Assembly: GCA_036803025.1 (NCBI GenBank) | Contig: DAIRVC010000165.1 | Span: 1 to 5,896 of the forward strand | DNA: 5,896 nt | Source: DAIRVC01 sp036803025 | GTDB taxonomy: Bacteria > Chloroflexota > Anaerolineae > Anaerolineales > E44-bin32 | Direction: 5' to 3' | In this document: positions 1 to 5,175 of the stretch, piece after piece | Layout: every line of letters starts with the position of its first letter | Position numbering within the stretch: position 1 is the stretch's first letter | Made by a program: the position numbers and the translations under genes | The notes under the pieces: generated by a model | Seen by the model: only the letters and a program-made list of their open reading frames with translations | Told to the model about the DNA's origin: nothing | Databases searched by the model: none

Positions 1-732
1 CGCCTCAGGCGGCCCGCCCGGATCTTCCCCATACACCAGGCGAGCGGCGGCGATACTGATAACGTCGCCCGCCTGGAGGACGTGCTGTTTGACGGGCCGG
101 CCGTTGACGCGCGTGCCGGAAGTGGATCCGAGGTCGAAGAGCACGAACCGCCCCTCGCGCACGCGCAATTGGGCATGGGTGCGCGAGACGTGCCCGTCCT
201 CGAGAATGAGCTGGTTATCCAGACGCCGACCGATATTGACGACCGGTCGATCGAGCGGGAAGTGCCGCTTGCCATCGATGATCAGGAACGCGCCGACCGG
301 CAGCCTGCCCGGCTGCGAGTCGCTCGATTGAGGCATGGCCTGCGTGAACTCGAGGGGATTGCTGCTGTGCCAGGCGATCACGCGCACCTGCCAGCGCGGC
401 AGGGTGGGGTCGACGGCCAGGGTGATGTGCGGCTCGCGCCCCAGCCGGTAGCCGCTGGCGCGTGCCGCCTCCATGACCCCCTTGCCCATGTCGACTTGCA
501 GGTTCCCGCCGCGCTCGAGCAGGACCTCGATATCCGTCGGGTGCAAAGTCAGCGCGTATTGGTCGGGCGCGTGCGGCTGGCCCTGCGGGTCAGTGCGGAC
601 GCCGTCATGCATCGAACGCGCCAGCTGCGCGGCGACGTCCGCCGAGGAGAGCTCCGCGCCGAGCAGGCGCGCCAAAGAGCCTTCGATAAGGAGTTCCAGC
701 TGCCGTTCAAGCTGGGCCAGCGGTTCGTTCAT
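1..732 (-). CDS. DUF3662 and FHA domain protein (FhaA-like), C-terminus cut by window edge
   Basis: The minus-strand frame is open from ATG at 732 to the left edge (244 codons, no stop reached). Residues 1 to about 125 resemble the FhaA N-terminal domain (DUF3662), with landmarks PDQY at 57-60 and REPHITLAVDPT at 99-110. Residues about 148-235 form an FHA domain, a phosphothreonine-peptide reader. It has IGRR at 167-170, HVSRTHA at 181-187 and GSTSGTRVNG at 202-211, so the Gly-Arg, Ser-x-x-His and Asn-Gly binding landmarks are all present. No signal peptide or membrane segment is visible, so it should be cytoplasmic. Proteins of this build in Actinobacteria sit with Ser/Thr kinases and cell-wall genes; a phospho-signalling adaptor role here is inference. 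The start is supported by a TATAAT box 8 nt upstream and by gapless alignment with the neighbouring paralogue from residue 1. Only the tail is missing. Confidence 0.93.
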   Translation of the reverse strand, partial: MNEPLAQLERQLELLIEGSLARLLGAELSSADVAAQLARSMHDGVRTDPQGQPHAPDQYALTLHPTDIEVLLERGGNLQVDMGKGVMEAARASGYRLGREPHITLAVDPTLPRWQVRVIAWHSSNPLEFTQAMPQSSDSQPGRLPVGAFLIIDGKRHFPLDRPVVNIGRRLDNQLILEDGHVSRTHAQLRVREGRFVLFDLGSTSGTRVNGRPVKQHVLQAGDVISIAAARLVYGEDPGGPPEA

Positions 733-746
733 CGGGCGGAATTATA
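733..746 (-). promoter_or_regulatory. -10 box of the downstream FHA gene, probable leaderless promoter
   Basis: A consensus TATAAT on the minus strand (741-746) is followed by 8 nt and then the ATG at 732. No Shine-Dalgarno lies between, so transcription would begin at or within a base or two of the start codon. No good -35 hexamer is visible at the expected distance. The box lies in the 54-bp gap between the two FHA genes, so the downstream gene may have its own promoter as well as read-through from upstream. Confidence 0.6.
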
Positions 747-786
747 CGACCGTTCGCCGGGGAGGGGCGCACCGGCTCGACTGCGG

Positions 787-1620
787 TCAGCGCTTTGGGC
801 GGCGAACACCGGTGAGGGTCTTCATGTCCATCGGCGTCACCACATCGCGCTTCTCGCGCGGCAGGCCGGGAGGCGTGTACGGGGGCGTGACCGCCGGCGG
901 TCCGCCGGGATCCTCGCCGTACACGAGAGTTGTCTGGGCGATGGTCACCAGGTCGCCCGCGGTCAGGACATGTTCGCGCACGCGCTTCCCATTCACAAAC
1001 GTCCCGGCGGTCGAATTGAGATCCACGATCAGATAGCGCCCTTCCAGCAGGCGCACCTCTGCGTGGAACCTCGAGACGTGCAGGTCTGCCAGGACCAGAT
1101 CGTTCTCCATCCGGCGGCCGATGCGAATGAGCGCTCGCGCCAGCGGGAAGTGCCGCCGGCCGTCGACCACCAGGAAGGCGCCTTCCGGTCCCCCCTCCTT
1201 CTCTTCAGGTGCTTTCAAAGGATCCGGCGCGGCCACCCTGAGCGGGTTGCTGCTGCGCCAGACGACCGTTCGCACTTCGCCGCGCTCAATGGTCGGATCC
1301 GTCGCCAGCGTCACCTGCGGCTCGCGGGCAAAGGCGAAGCCCTCCACCGCCAACGCCTCGCGCAGGCGGCGGGCCAACTCGGAATGGATTTGAGGGGCGT
1401 ATTCGAGGATGATCTTGGCGTCGGCCGGGTGCATGCTGAAGGTGTACTGATCCGGCGCGTAGGCGGCGCCGCTTTCGAAGCGCCGGGTGGCGGCCAGGAT
1501 CTCGCTGCTCAACTGTTGGGCGATTTCGGGGGCCGACAGGCCCGACTCCGGAACCCGCCCAAAGGTGTCCGCAAGGACCCCTCGAAGACGCTGTTCCAGG
1601 AAGGCGGGTGCCTCGAACAT
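787..1620 (-). CDS. DUF3662 and FHA domain protein (FhaA-like), complete paralogue
   Basis: A complete 277-residue protein. Residues about 1-125 match the FhaA N-terminal domain (DUF3662), with PDQY at 56-59 and REPQVTLATDPT at 99-110. Residues about 148-235 are an FHA domain that reads phosphothreonine peptides: IGRR at 167-170, HVSRFHA at 181-187 and NSTAGTFVNG at 202-211. The Gly, Arg, Ser, His and Asn-Gly landmarks are retained. Phe185 replaces the Thr seen in the paralogue. The last 40 residues are a proline-rich, basic, probably disordered tail (PPAVTPPYTPPG, then RRPKR). There is no membrane segment. It lies 54 bp upstream of a paralogue that aligns with it without gaps, implying tandem duplication. 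The ATG at 1620 is favoured because a TATAAT box sits 8 nt upstream. Its binding partner, probably a Ser/Thr kinase substrate, is not in the window. Confidence 0.95.
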   Translation of the reverse strand: MFEAPAFLEQRLRGVLADTFGRVPESGLSAPEIAQQLSSEILAATRRFESGAAYAPDQYTFSMHPADAKIILEYAPQIHSELARRLREALAVEGFAFAREPQVTLATDPTIERGEVRTVVWRSSNPLRVAAPDPLKAPEEKEGGPEGAFLVVDGRRHFPLARALIRIGRRMENDLVLADLHVSRFHAEVRLLEGRYLIVDLNSTAGTFVNGKRVREHVLTAGDLVTIAQTTLVYGEDPGGPPAVTPPYTPPGLPREKRDVVTPMDMKTLTGVRRPKR

Positions 1621-1634
1621 CGGCCAAGATTATA
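1621..1634 (-). promoter_or_regulatory. -10 box of the upstream FHA gene, probable leaderless promoter
   Basis: TATAAT on the minus strand (1629-1634) is followed by 8 nt (CTTGGCCG) and the ATG at 1620. No Shine-Dalgarno is present. The spacing and the final CCG before ATG are the same as at the paralogous gene. The -35 position (about 1652-1657) reads TCGATT, a poor match. Confidence 0.62.
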
Positions 1635-1654
1635 GACTATTCCTGGCCCCGAAT

Positions 1655-1669
1655 CGATAGCACGTATCG
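1655..1669. promoter_or_regulatory. Small dyad in the FHA/archease divergent region
   Basis: CGATA-GCACG-TATCG is a perfect 5-bp inverted repeat with a 5-nt centre. It lies between the two divergent -10 boxes, overlapping the expected -35 of the FHA promoter and the spacer of the archease promoter. That placement would suit an operator, but a dyad this short can arise by chance. Confidence 0.25.
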
Positions 1670-1671
1670 CT

Positions 1672-1677
1672 TATACT
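1672..1677 (+). promoter_or_regulatory. -10 box of the archease-rtcB operon, probable leaderless promoter
   Basis: TATACT is followed by 6 nt (GACAGT) and then the GTG start of archease at 1684. Transcription would begin at about the start codon itself. No Shine-Dalgarno precedes the GTG, and no clear -35 is visible. Confidence 0.55.
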
Positions 1678-1683
1678 GACAGT

Positions 1684-2094
1684 GTGACCGGACAGCCCTT
1701 CGAGGAGGTCGCGCACACGGCCGACCTGGCGCTGCGGGTCCGCGGCGTCGACCTGGCTGCTTTGATGCTGCACGCGGCCCAGGGCATGCTCAGCCTGATA
1801 CAGGCGGTCCCCGCCCCGGGCCAGCGCCAGACAACATCGATCGCGCTGCAGTCGCCCGATCGGGCCGAGCTCCTGGTGCGCTGGCTGGAGGAGCTGCTCT
1901 TCCGAATGGAGACCCAGGCGGTCGCCTTCACCGCTATCCATGTGACGGCCACCGGGCCGTCCGGCCTGCAAGCCACCATCGAAGAAGCCCCGCTGGCTTC
2001 GATCGGTCGGGCGATCAAAGCGGTGACCTATCACGGGCTGGCAGTTCGCGAGACACCGGCCGGCCTCGAGGCCACGATCGTGTTCGATGTGTAA
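1684..2094 (+). CDS. Archease, RtcB ligase activator
   Basis: A 136-residue protein, the usual archease size. Archease is a metal-binding cofactor that speeds guanylylation of the RNA ligase RtcB and allows multiple turnover. Family landmarks are VAHTADLALRV near residues 9-19 (acidic metal-ligand region), the RWLEELLF helix near the middle, IKAVTYHGLAV near residues 112-122, and the C-terminal ATIVFDV ending in the conserved Asp-Val. GTG at 1684 is the only sensible start: the overlapping GTG at 1682 meets a stop at once, and the next in-frame ATG falls beyond the HTAD motif. The gene is 24 bp upstream of rtcB on the same strand, so the two are very likely one operon. The protein should be cytoplasmic. 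Confidence 0.93.
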   Translation: MTGQPFEEVAHTADLALRVRGVDLAALMLHAAQGMLSLIQAVPAPGQRQTTSIALQSPDRAELLVRWLEELLFRMETQAVAFTAIHVTATGPSGLQATIEEAPLASIGRAIKAVTYHGLAVRETPAGLEATIVFDV

Positions 2095-2104
2095 CCCGAC
2101 CCGC

Positions 2105-2110
2105 GGAAGG
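2105..2110 (+). promoter_or_regulatory. Ribosome binding site of rtcB
   Basis: GGAAGG lies 8 nt before the ATG at 2119, inside the 24-bp gap after archease. As the second gene of the operon, rtcB uses a Shine-Dalgarno, whereas archease has none. Confidence 0.6.
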
Positions 2111-2118
2111 CGGCCCCG

Positions 2119-3567
2119 ATGAATAAGAAGGAACTGCATCGGATCGCTCCCTGGCAGTGGGAGATCCCGGCATCGTATCGGCCGGACATGCGCGTCCCGG
2201 TTCATATCTATGCTGATGAACGACTGATCGACGAGGCGCTGGGTGACCGGTCTATCGAGCAAGCGGTCAACGCCGCCACCCTGCCCGGGCTGGTCGGTCA
2301 AGTCGTGGTGATGCCGGATGTGCACCAGGGCTATGGATTCCCCATCGGCGGCGTGGCGGCCACGCGCCTGTCGGACGGCGTCGTCTCGCCGGGCGGCATC
2401 GGGTACGACATCAATTGCGGGGTCCGGCTGCTGGCGAGTCGACTTTCCTTCGATGAGGCCGGCCCCTACCTGGACGACCTGGCGTCGGCGTTGTACGCCA
2501 ACTGCCCGAGCGGCGTAGGGGTCAAGGGCAGCCTGCCGCTTTCCGGCAAGGAGCTCGATCGGGTCTGTCGCACGGGTTCGGAGTGGGCGCTGGCGAACGG
2601 CTATGCACTGCCGTCCGATCTCGATCGCACCGAGGAGAGCGGCAGGATCGAGGGGGCCGACCCATCCTGCGTCAGCACCCGGGCCAAGGAGCGCGGCCGA
2701 CCGCAGCTTGGTACCCTCGGCGCGGGCAATCACTTCATCGAAGTGGATGTCGTCGAGCAGGTCTTCGACGCGGGCGCGGCGCAGACGTTGGGCCTGTCCC
2801 CCGGCCACCTGGCCATCCAGATCCACTGCGGTTCGCGCGGCCTCGGGCACCAGATCTGCTCGGACTACGTGCATGAACTGCAGGGCGCCGTGCAGCGCTA
2901 TGGGATCCGATTGCCGGATCGGGAGCTGGTGTGCGCCCCGCTGGATTCGCCCGAGGGCCGGCGCTATCTGGCCGCCATGGCTTGCGCCGCCAACTATGCC
3001 TTTGCCAATCGGCAGATCCTGACTCACCACGTCCGCCGCTCGCTGGAAGGCGTCCTGGCAGGCAAGGTCGGCGATTGGAGCCTGCGCCAGGTGTACGACA
3101 TCGCCCACAACATGGGCAAGATCGAGGAGCATACGGTCGACGGCCGCCTTATGCGCGTCTGTGTGCACCGCAAAGGTGCGACCCGCGCCTTCGGCCCGGG
3201 CTTTGCCGGGCTTCCGGCCGAGTACCGCGACCTCGGCCAGCCGGTGCTCGTCCCCGGCAGCATGGGGACGGCCTCCTGGGTGCTGCTGGGGACCGAGGAG
3301 AGTATGCGCCGCAGCTTCGGCTCAAGCTGCCACGGTGCCGGGCGGGTCATGAGCCGGCACGAGGCCAAGCGTTCGGTGCGCGGGGATCAGCTTCGTCGCG
3401 AACTGGAGGGGCGCGGCATCCGCATCCGCGCCGGATCGATGCCCGGCCTGGCCGAAGAGGCCCCGCAGGCCTACAAGCAGGTCGATGCCGTGGTCGAGGT
3501 CGTCACGCAGGCCGGGATCGCGCGCAAGGTCGCTCGCCTGACGCCGGTGATCGTCATTAAAGGATAG
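2119..3567 (+). CDS. rtcB: RNA-splicing ligase RtcB (3'-phosphate/5'-OH RNA ligase)
   Basis: A 482-residue protein matching the full-length RtcB family (the Pyrococcus enzyme has 481). RtcB joins RNA ends bearing a 2',3'-cyclic phosphate or 3'-phosphate to a 5'-hydroxyl, using GTP and manganese through a histidine-GMP intermediate. The metal and catalytic residues are all visible: Asp97 and Cys100 in GYDINCGVR, His205 in GNHFIE, His236 in IHCGSRGLGH, His330 in DIAHN, and the GMP-accepting His405 in SCHGAGR. VHRKGATRA (349-357) and the C-terminal Lys-Gly are also present. Each ligand falls one or two residues after its recalled Pyrococcus counterpart. It follows archease in an apparent operon. 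No toxin, nuclease or tRNA-intron gene lies nearby, so its RNA substrate (general repair or tRNA) is not shown by context. Confidence 0.98.
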   Translation: MNKKELHRIAPWQWEIPASYRPDMRVPVHIYADERLIDEALGDRSIEQAVNAATLPGLVGQVVVMPDVHQGYGFPIGGVAATRLSDGVVSPGGIGYDINCGVRLLASRLSFDEAGPYLDDLASALYANCPSGVGVKGSLPLSGKELDRVCRTGSEWALANGYALPSDLDRTEESGRIEGADPSCVSTRAKERGRPQLGTLGAGNHFIEVDVVEQVFDAGAAQTLGLSPGHLAIQIHCGSRGLGHQICSDYVHELQGAVQRYGIRLPDRELVCAPLDSPEGRRYLAAMACAANYAFANRQILTHHVRRSLEGVLAGKVGDWSLRQVYDIAHNMGKIEEHTVDGRLMRVCVHRKGATRAFGPGFAGLPAEYRDLGQPVLVPGSMGTASWVLLGTEESMRRSFGSSCHGAGRVMSRHEAKRSVRGDQLRRELEGRGIRIRAGSMPGLAEEAPQAYKQVDAVVEVVTQAGIARKVARLTPVIVIKG

Positions 3568-3575
3568 CAGGCCGC

Positions 3576-3602
3576 GGTCAGCCAACAGCTGTCAGCCTGA
3601 CC
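3576..3602. terminator. Weak dyad in the convergent rtcB/tyrS gap
   Basis: GGTCAG (3576-3581) and CTGACC (3597-3602) form a 6-bp inverted repeat around the palindrome ACAGCTGT (3585-3592). It sits in the 60-bp gap where rtcB and tyrS converge, so a bidirectional stop would make sense. There is no T-run on either side, so it is not a classical intrinsic terminator. Confidence 0.3.
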
Positions 3603-3627
3603 CGGGATCGCGAACGGGGAGTCTGTC

Positions 3628-4878
3628 CTACCTAGGCACGCCGGCCGAGCCCGGCGGCTCGCTGATCAGGCGCAAGAAGCGCCGTTTGCCTACCTGCAGC
3701 AATCCTTCGCCGGTCACCTCAAGTGGAGAACTCGCCTCCCTCAGCACCAGGCCGTCGAGGCTCACGCCATTCTGCTCCACAAGCCGGCGGGCTTCGCTCT
3801 TGCTGCTCGCCAAACCAGACGAACTGAGGACCTCAATGAGCGTGGCACCCTGCGTGAAGCGGAACTCGGGAATGTCCTCCGGCGCCTGCCGTTCCTGGAA
3901 GACGCGTACGAAGGCGCGCTCAGCCTCGGCCGCCTTCGCCTCCCCATGGAAGATGGCCACGATCTCACGCGCCAGCTCCATCTTCACGTCGCGCGGGTTG
4001 CACTCTCCTCCGGCCAGCTCGCCCTCCACCCGGGCGATCTGCTCGGGCGTGTAGCGCGTAACCAGCTTGAAGAAGATCGCCAGCGCGCTGTCCGGCAGGC
4101 TCATCACCTTGCCGTACATATCCTCCGGCGCAGCGTGGATGGCGATGTGGTTGCCGAGTGACTTGGACATGCGCACCACGCCGTCGGTCCCGGGAAGGAT
4201 TCCCAACAGAATCCCTACCTGCGGGGGTTGACCCGCCAGCTCCTGCAGCTTGCGGCCGGCGGTCAAGATGTTGAAGAGCTGCTCACTGCCCCCGACCTGC
4301 ACGTCCGCCTGCAGCGCCACGGCATCGTAGCCCTGCAGCAGCGCGTAGAACGTCTCATGCAGGTAGACCGGCTCGCTTCGCTCCCAGCGCAGGCGGAAGT
4401 TCTCACGTTGGACGAACTGCTGCAGGGTGAAGGCCGAGGCCATGCGGATCAGCTCGGTCAGGTCGAGGTTGAGCAGCCACTCGTGGTTGTAGCGGATCGC
4501 CGTCCGCTCCCGATCCAGGATCGTGAAGGCCTGCTCGGCATACGTGCGCCCGTTGGCCACGGCCTGCTCAAGCGTCATGGTCGGGCGCAGCTTGTCCTTG
4601 TCGGACGGGTCCCCGACCAGGCTCGTCCCGGTCCCGACAACGAACGAAACCTCGTGTCCGAGGTCCTGGAACTGGCGCAGCTTGCGCATCGTGATCGTAT
4701 GGCCGAGGTGCAAGTCGGCAGTGCGTGGATCGTACCCGCAGTAGACGCGCAACCGCCGCCCGGCGGCTTGAGAGTCCTCCAGCCGCTGGCGCAATTCGCC
4801 GGCCATGGCCTGCTTCACGGCCTCATCCCCGTAGTCGGTGCCCTGCATCAGCAGGGCGACCTGTTCATCGATCCTCAT
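3628..4878 (-). CDS. tyrS: Tyrosyl-tRNA synthetase
   Basis: A 416-residue class I synthetase that charges tRNA-Tyr with tyrosine using ATP, in the cytoplasm. Numbered from the ATG at 4878, the Rossmann core begins with YCGYDPRTADLHLGHT, holding the HIGH-type motif HLGH at 57-60. QADVQVGGSEQLFN follows at about 190-203, and RMSKS, the KMSKS-loop equivalent, at 236-240. The C-terminal part (about 340-408) is an S4-like RNA-binding domain. Length and wording suggest the TyrZ-like subgroup. The frame stays open upstream to a GTG at 4944, but that codon lies inside a terminator stem. ATG at 4878, with GGGAG upstream and the family-like start MRIDEQVALLMQG, is therefore preferred. The gene is divergent from alaS and sits behind a putative attenuator. 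Confidence 0.97.
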   Translation of the reverse strand: MRIDEQVALLMQGTDYGDEAVKQAMAGELRQRLEDSQAAGRRLRVYCGYDPRTADLHLGHTITMRKLRQFQDLGHEVSFVVGTGTSLVGDPSDKDKLRPTMTLEQAVANGRTYAEQAFTILDRERTAIRYNHEWLLNLDLTELIRMASAFTLQQFVQRENFRLRWERSEPVYLHETFYALLQGYDAVALQADVQVGGSEQLFNILTAGRKLQELAGQPPQVGILLGILPGTDGVVRMSKSLGNHIAIHAAPEDMYGKVMSLPDSALAIFFKLVTRYTPEQIARVEGELAGGECNPRDVKMELAREIVAIFHGEAKAAEAERAFVRVFQERQAPEDIPEFRFTQGATLIEVLSSSGLASSKSEARRLVEQNGVSLDGLVLREASSPLEVTGEGLLQVGKRRFLRLISEPPGSAGVPR

Positions 4879-4888
4879 TGAGTCCACG

Positions 4889-4893
4889 CTCCC
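4889..4893 (-). promoter_or_regulatory. Ribosome binding site of tyrS
   Basis: GGGAG on the minus strand lies 10 nt before the ATG at 4878. The spacing is slightly long, but no better purine run precedes any alternative start. It supports the start at 4878 over the GTG at 4944. Confidence 0.5.
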
Positions 4894-4917
4894 GGCTTCG
4901 TTCTCACTGGCGGTCGC

Positions 4918-4947
4918 AACAAAAAGCGTGGCGTTGCGCGCCACGCT
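4918..4947 (-). terminator. Intrinsic terminator in the tyrS leader (attenuator)
   Basis: On the minus strand, AGCGTGGCG (4947-4939) and CGCCACGCT (4933-4925) form a perfect 9-bp stem with a 5-nt loop, CGCAA. The RNA then continues with a U-rich run, TTTTTGTT (4925-4918, whose first T also closes the stem). The hairpin ends about 40 nt before the tyrS ATG and follows the leader ORF, so it terminates transcription entering tyrS rather than leaving a long gene. That position is the hallmark of an attenuator. Confidence 0.82.
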
Positions 4948-4977
4948 GTCGAAATCCCCGGACCTTGCAGTTGGGAT

Positions 4978-5070
4978 TCATCCGCCATGCGGCGCGCAGC
5001 ACCGGTGGGGGCGAAGCTCGCCCCAGGCGTAGATGTACGCGCGCGCCAGCGGAATCATCCCGTCCAACAT
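4978..5070 (-). CDS. Putative tyrS leader peptide, 30 aa
   Basis: A short ORF from ATG at 5070 to TGA at 4980-4978. It begins MLDGMIPL, holds ARAYIYAW at residues 9-16 and ends CCAPHGG. Codons 12 and 14 are both TAC (Tyr), at 5037-5035 and 5031-5029, in an ORF that precedes a terminator and then tyrS. There is no Shine-Dalgarno, but the ATG lies 7 nt after a TATCAT -10 box, so the transcript would begin on the start codon. The product is probably not a functional protein; its translation would sense charged tRNA-Tyr. The same frame opens earlier, at 5160, but that start lies upstream of the promoter. Two Tyr codons in 30 is modest evidence alone; the support comes from the promoter, the alternative pairings and the downstream gene together. 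A Trp codon at 16 also occurs. Confidence 0.55.
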   Translation of the reverse strand: MLDGMIPLARAYIYAWGELRPHRCCAPHGG

Positions 5071-5077
5071 GAGCGGC

Positions 5078-5106
5078 ATGATACCACAGGCCGAAGGGCT
5101 GGGCAA
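5078..5106 (-). promoter_or_regulatory. Promoter of the tyrS leader
   Basis: Read on the minus strand, TTGCCC (5106-5101) is followed by a 17-nt spacer and TATCAT (5083-5078). The -10 is preceded by TGG, an extended -10 element. The predicted start falls at about 5070, the A of the leader ORF's ATG. Confidence 0.65.
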
Positions 5107-5126
5107 TTGAACCGCCATCGGTTGAA
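5107..5126. promoter_or_regulatory. Candidate operator between the divergent tyrS and alaS promoters
   Basis: TTGAACCGCCATCGGTTGAA is an imperfect palindrome: half-sites TTGAACCG and CGGTTGAA match as inverted repeats at 7 of 8 positions around a 4-nt centre. It fills the space between the two -35 boxes and overlaps the alaS -35. A dimeric regulator bound here could affect both synthetase genes. No such regulator is known to me. Confidence 0.3.
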
Positions 5127-5150
5127 GCGCCCCATTACCTGGCGTATAAT
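5122..5150 (+). promoter_or_regulatory. Promoter of alaS
   Basis: TTGAAG (5122-5127), a 17-nt spacer and a consensus TATAAT (5145-5150) form the strongest housekeeping-sigma-type promoter in the window. Transcription should begin near 5157, giving a leader of about 20 nt, too short for a riboswitch or attenuator. Confidence 0.75.
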
Positions 5151-5166
5151 CGCCGCTCAAGATATC

Positions 5167-5171
5167 GGAGG
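5167..5171 (+). promoter_or_regulatory. Ribosome binding site of alaS
   Basis: GGAGG lies 4 nt before the ATG at 5176, within the predicted short leader. It fixes the alaS start. Confidence 0.7.
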
Positions 5172-5175
5172 CTCA

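Larger units (their letters stand above)
4918..5070 (-). promoter_or_regulatory. Putative Tyr-codon transcription attenuator of tyrS
   Basis: Four segments can be read in the leader RNA. Segment 1, TGGCGCGCG (5048-5040), lies just before the Tyr codons. Segment 2, TGCGCGCCGC (4998-4989), lies near the end of the leader ORF. Segment 3, GTGGCGCGCA (4944-4935), overlaps the left arm and loop of the terminator. Segment 4 is the right arm (4933-4925) plus the U-run. Segments 1:2 pair over 9 bp (two terminal G-U), 2:3 over 10 bp (one G-U), and 3:4 forms the terminator. Two local hairpins also occur: GGGGCGA/TCGCCCC (5024-5018 with 5014-5008), right after the Tyr codons, and AATCCC/GGGATT (4978-4973 with 4958-4953), between segments 2 and 3. 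Stalling at the Tyr codons would mask segment 1, free 2 to pair with 3, and open tyrS. A ribosome at the stop codon would cover segment 2 and favour termination. The mechanism is inferred; the complementarities are directly visible. Confidence 0.6.

Noticed and set aside
82..1635. Long 517-codon open frame on the plus strand
   Set aside because: It is antisense to both FHA genes. Its product shows no family motif, while the minus strand encodes two clear DUF3662+FHA proteins. Long antisense frames are expected in GC-rich coding DNA.
1630..3168. Long 512-codon open frame on the minus strand
   Set aside because: It is antisense to archease and most of rtcB, both unmistakable, and has no recognisable domain.
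4879..4944. Upstream GTG start at 4944 for tyrS, adding 22 residues
   Set aside because: The GTG lies within the left arm of the intrinsic terminator and has no ribosome binding site. The added residues are simply translated terminator and spacer, and the ATG at 4878 gives the usual family N-terminus.
4918..5070. T-box riboswitch upstream of tyrS
   Set aside because: The T-box motif (AGGGTGGNACCGCG) is absent. The closest stretch, AGCGTGGCGCGC, would offer TGGC where bacterial tRNA-Tyr, with discriminator A, needs TGGT. The leader is also short for a full stem I plus antiterminator.
5071..5160. N-terminal extension of the leader ORF to 5160 (60 codons)
   Set aside because: The extension runs through the tyrS promoter boxes and the divergent alaS promoter, so it would not be transcribed from the promoter seen. 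The peptide shows no domain.
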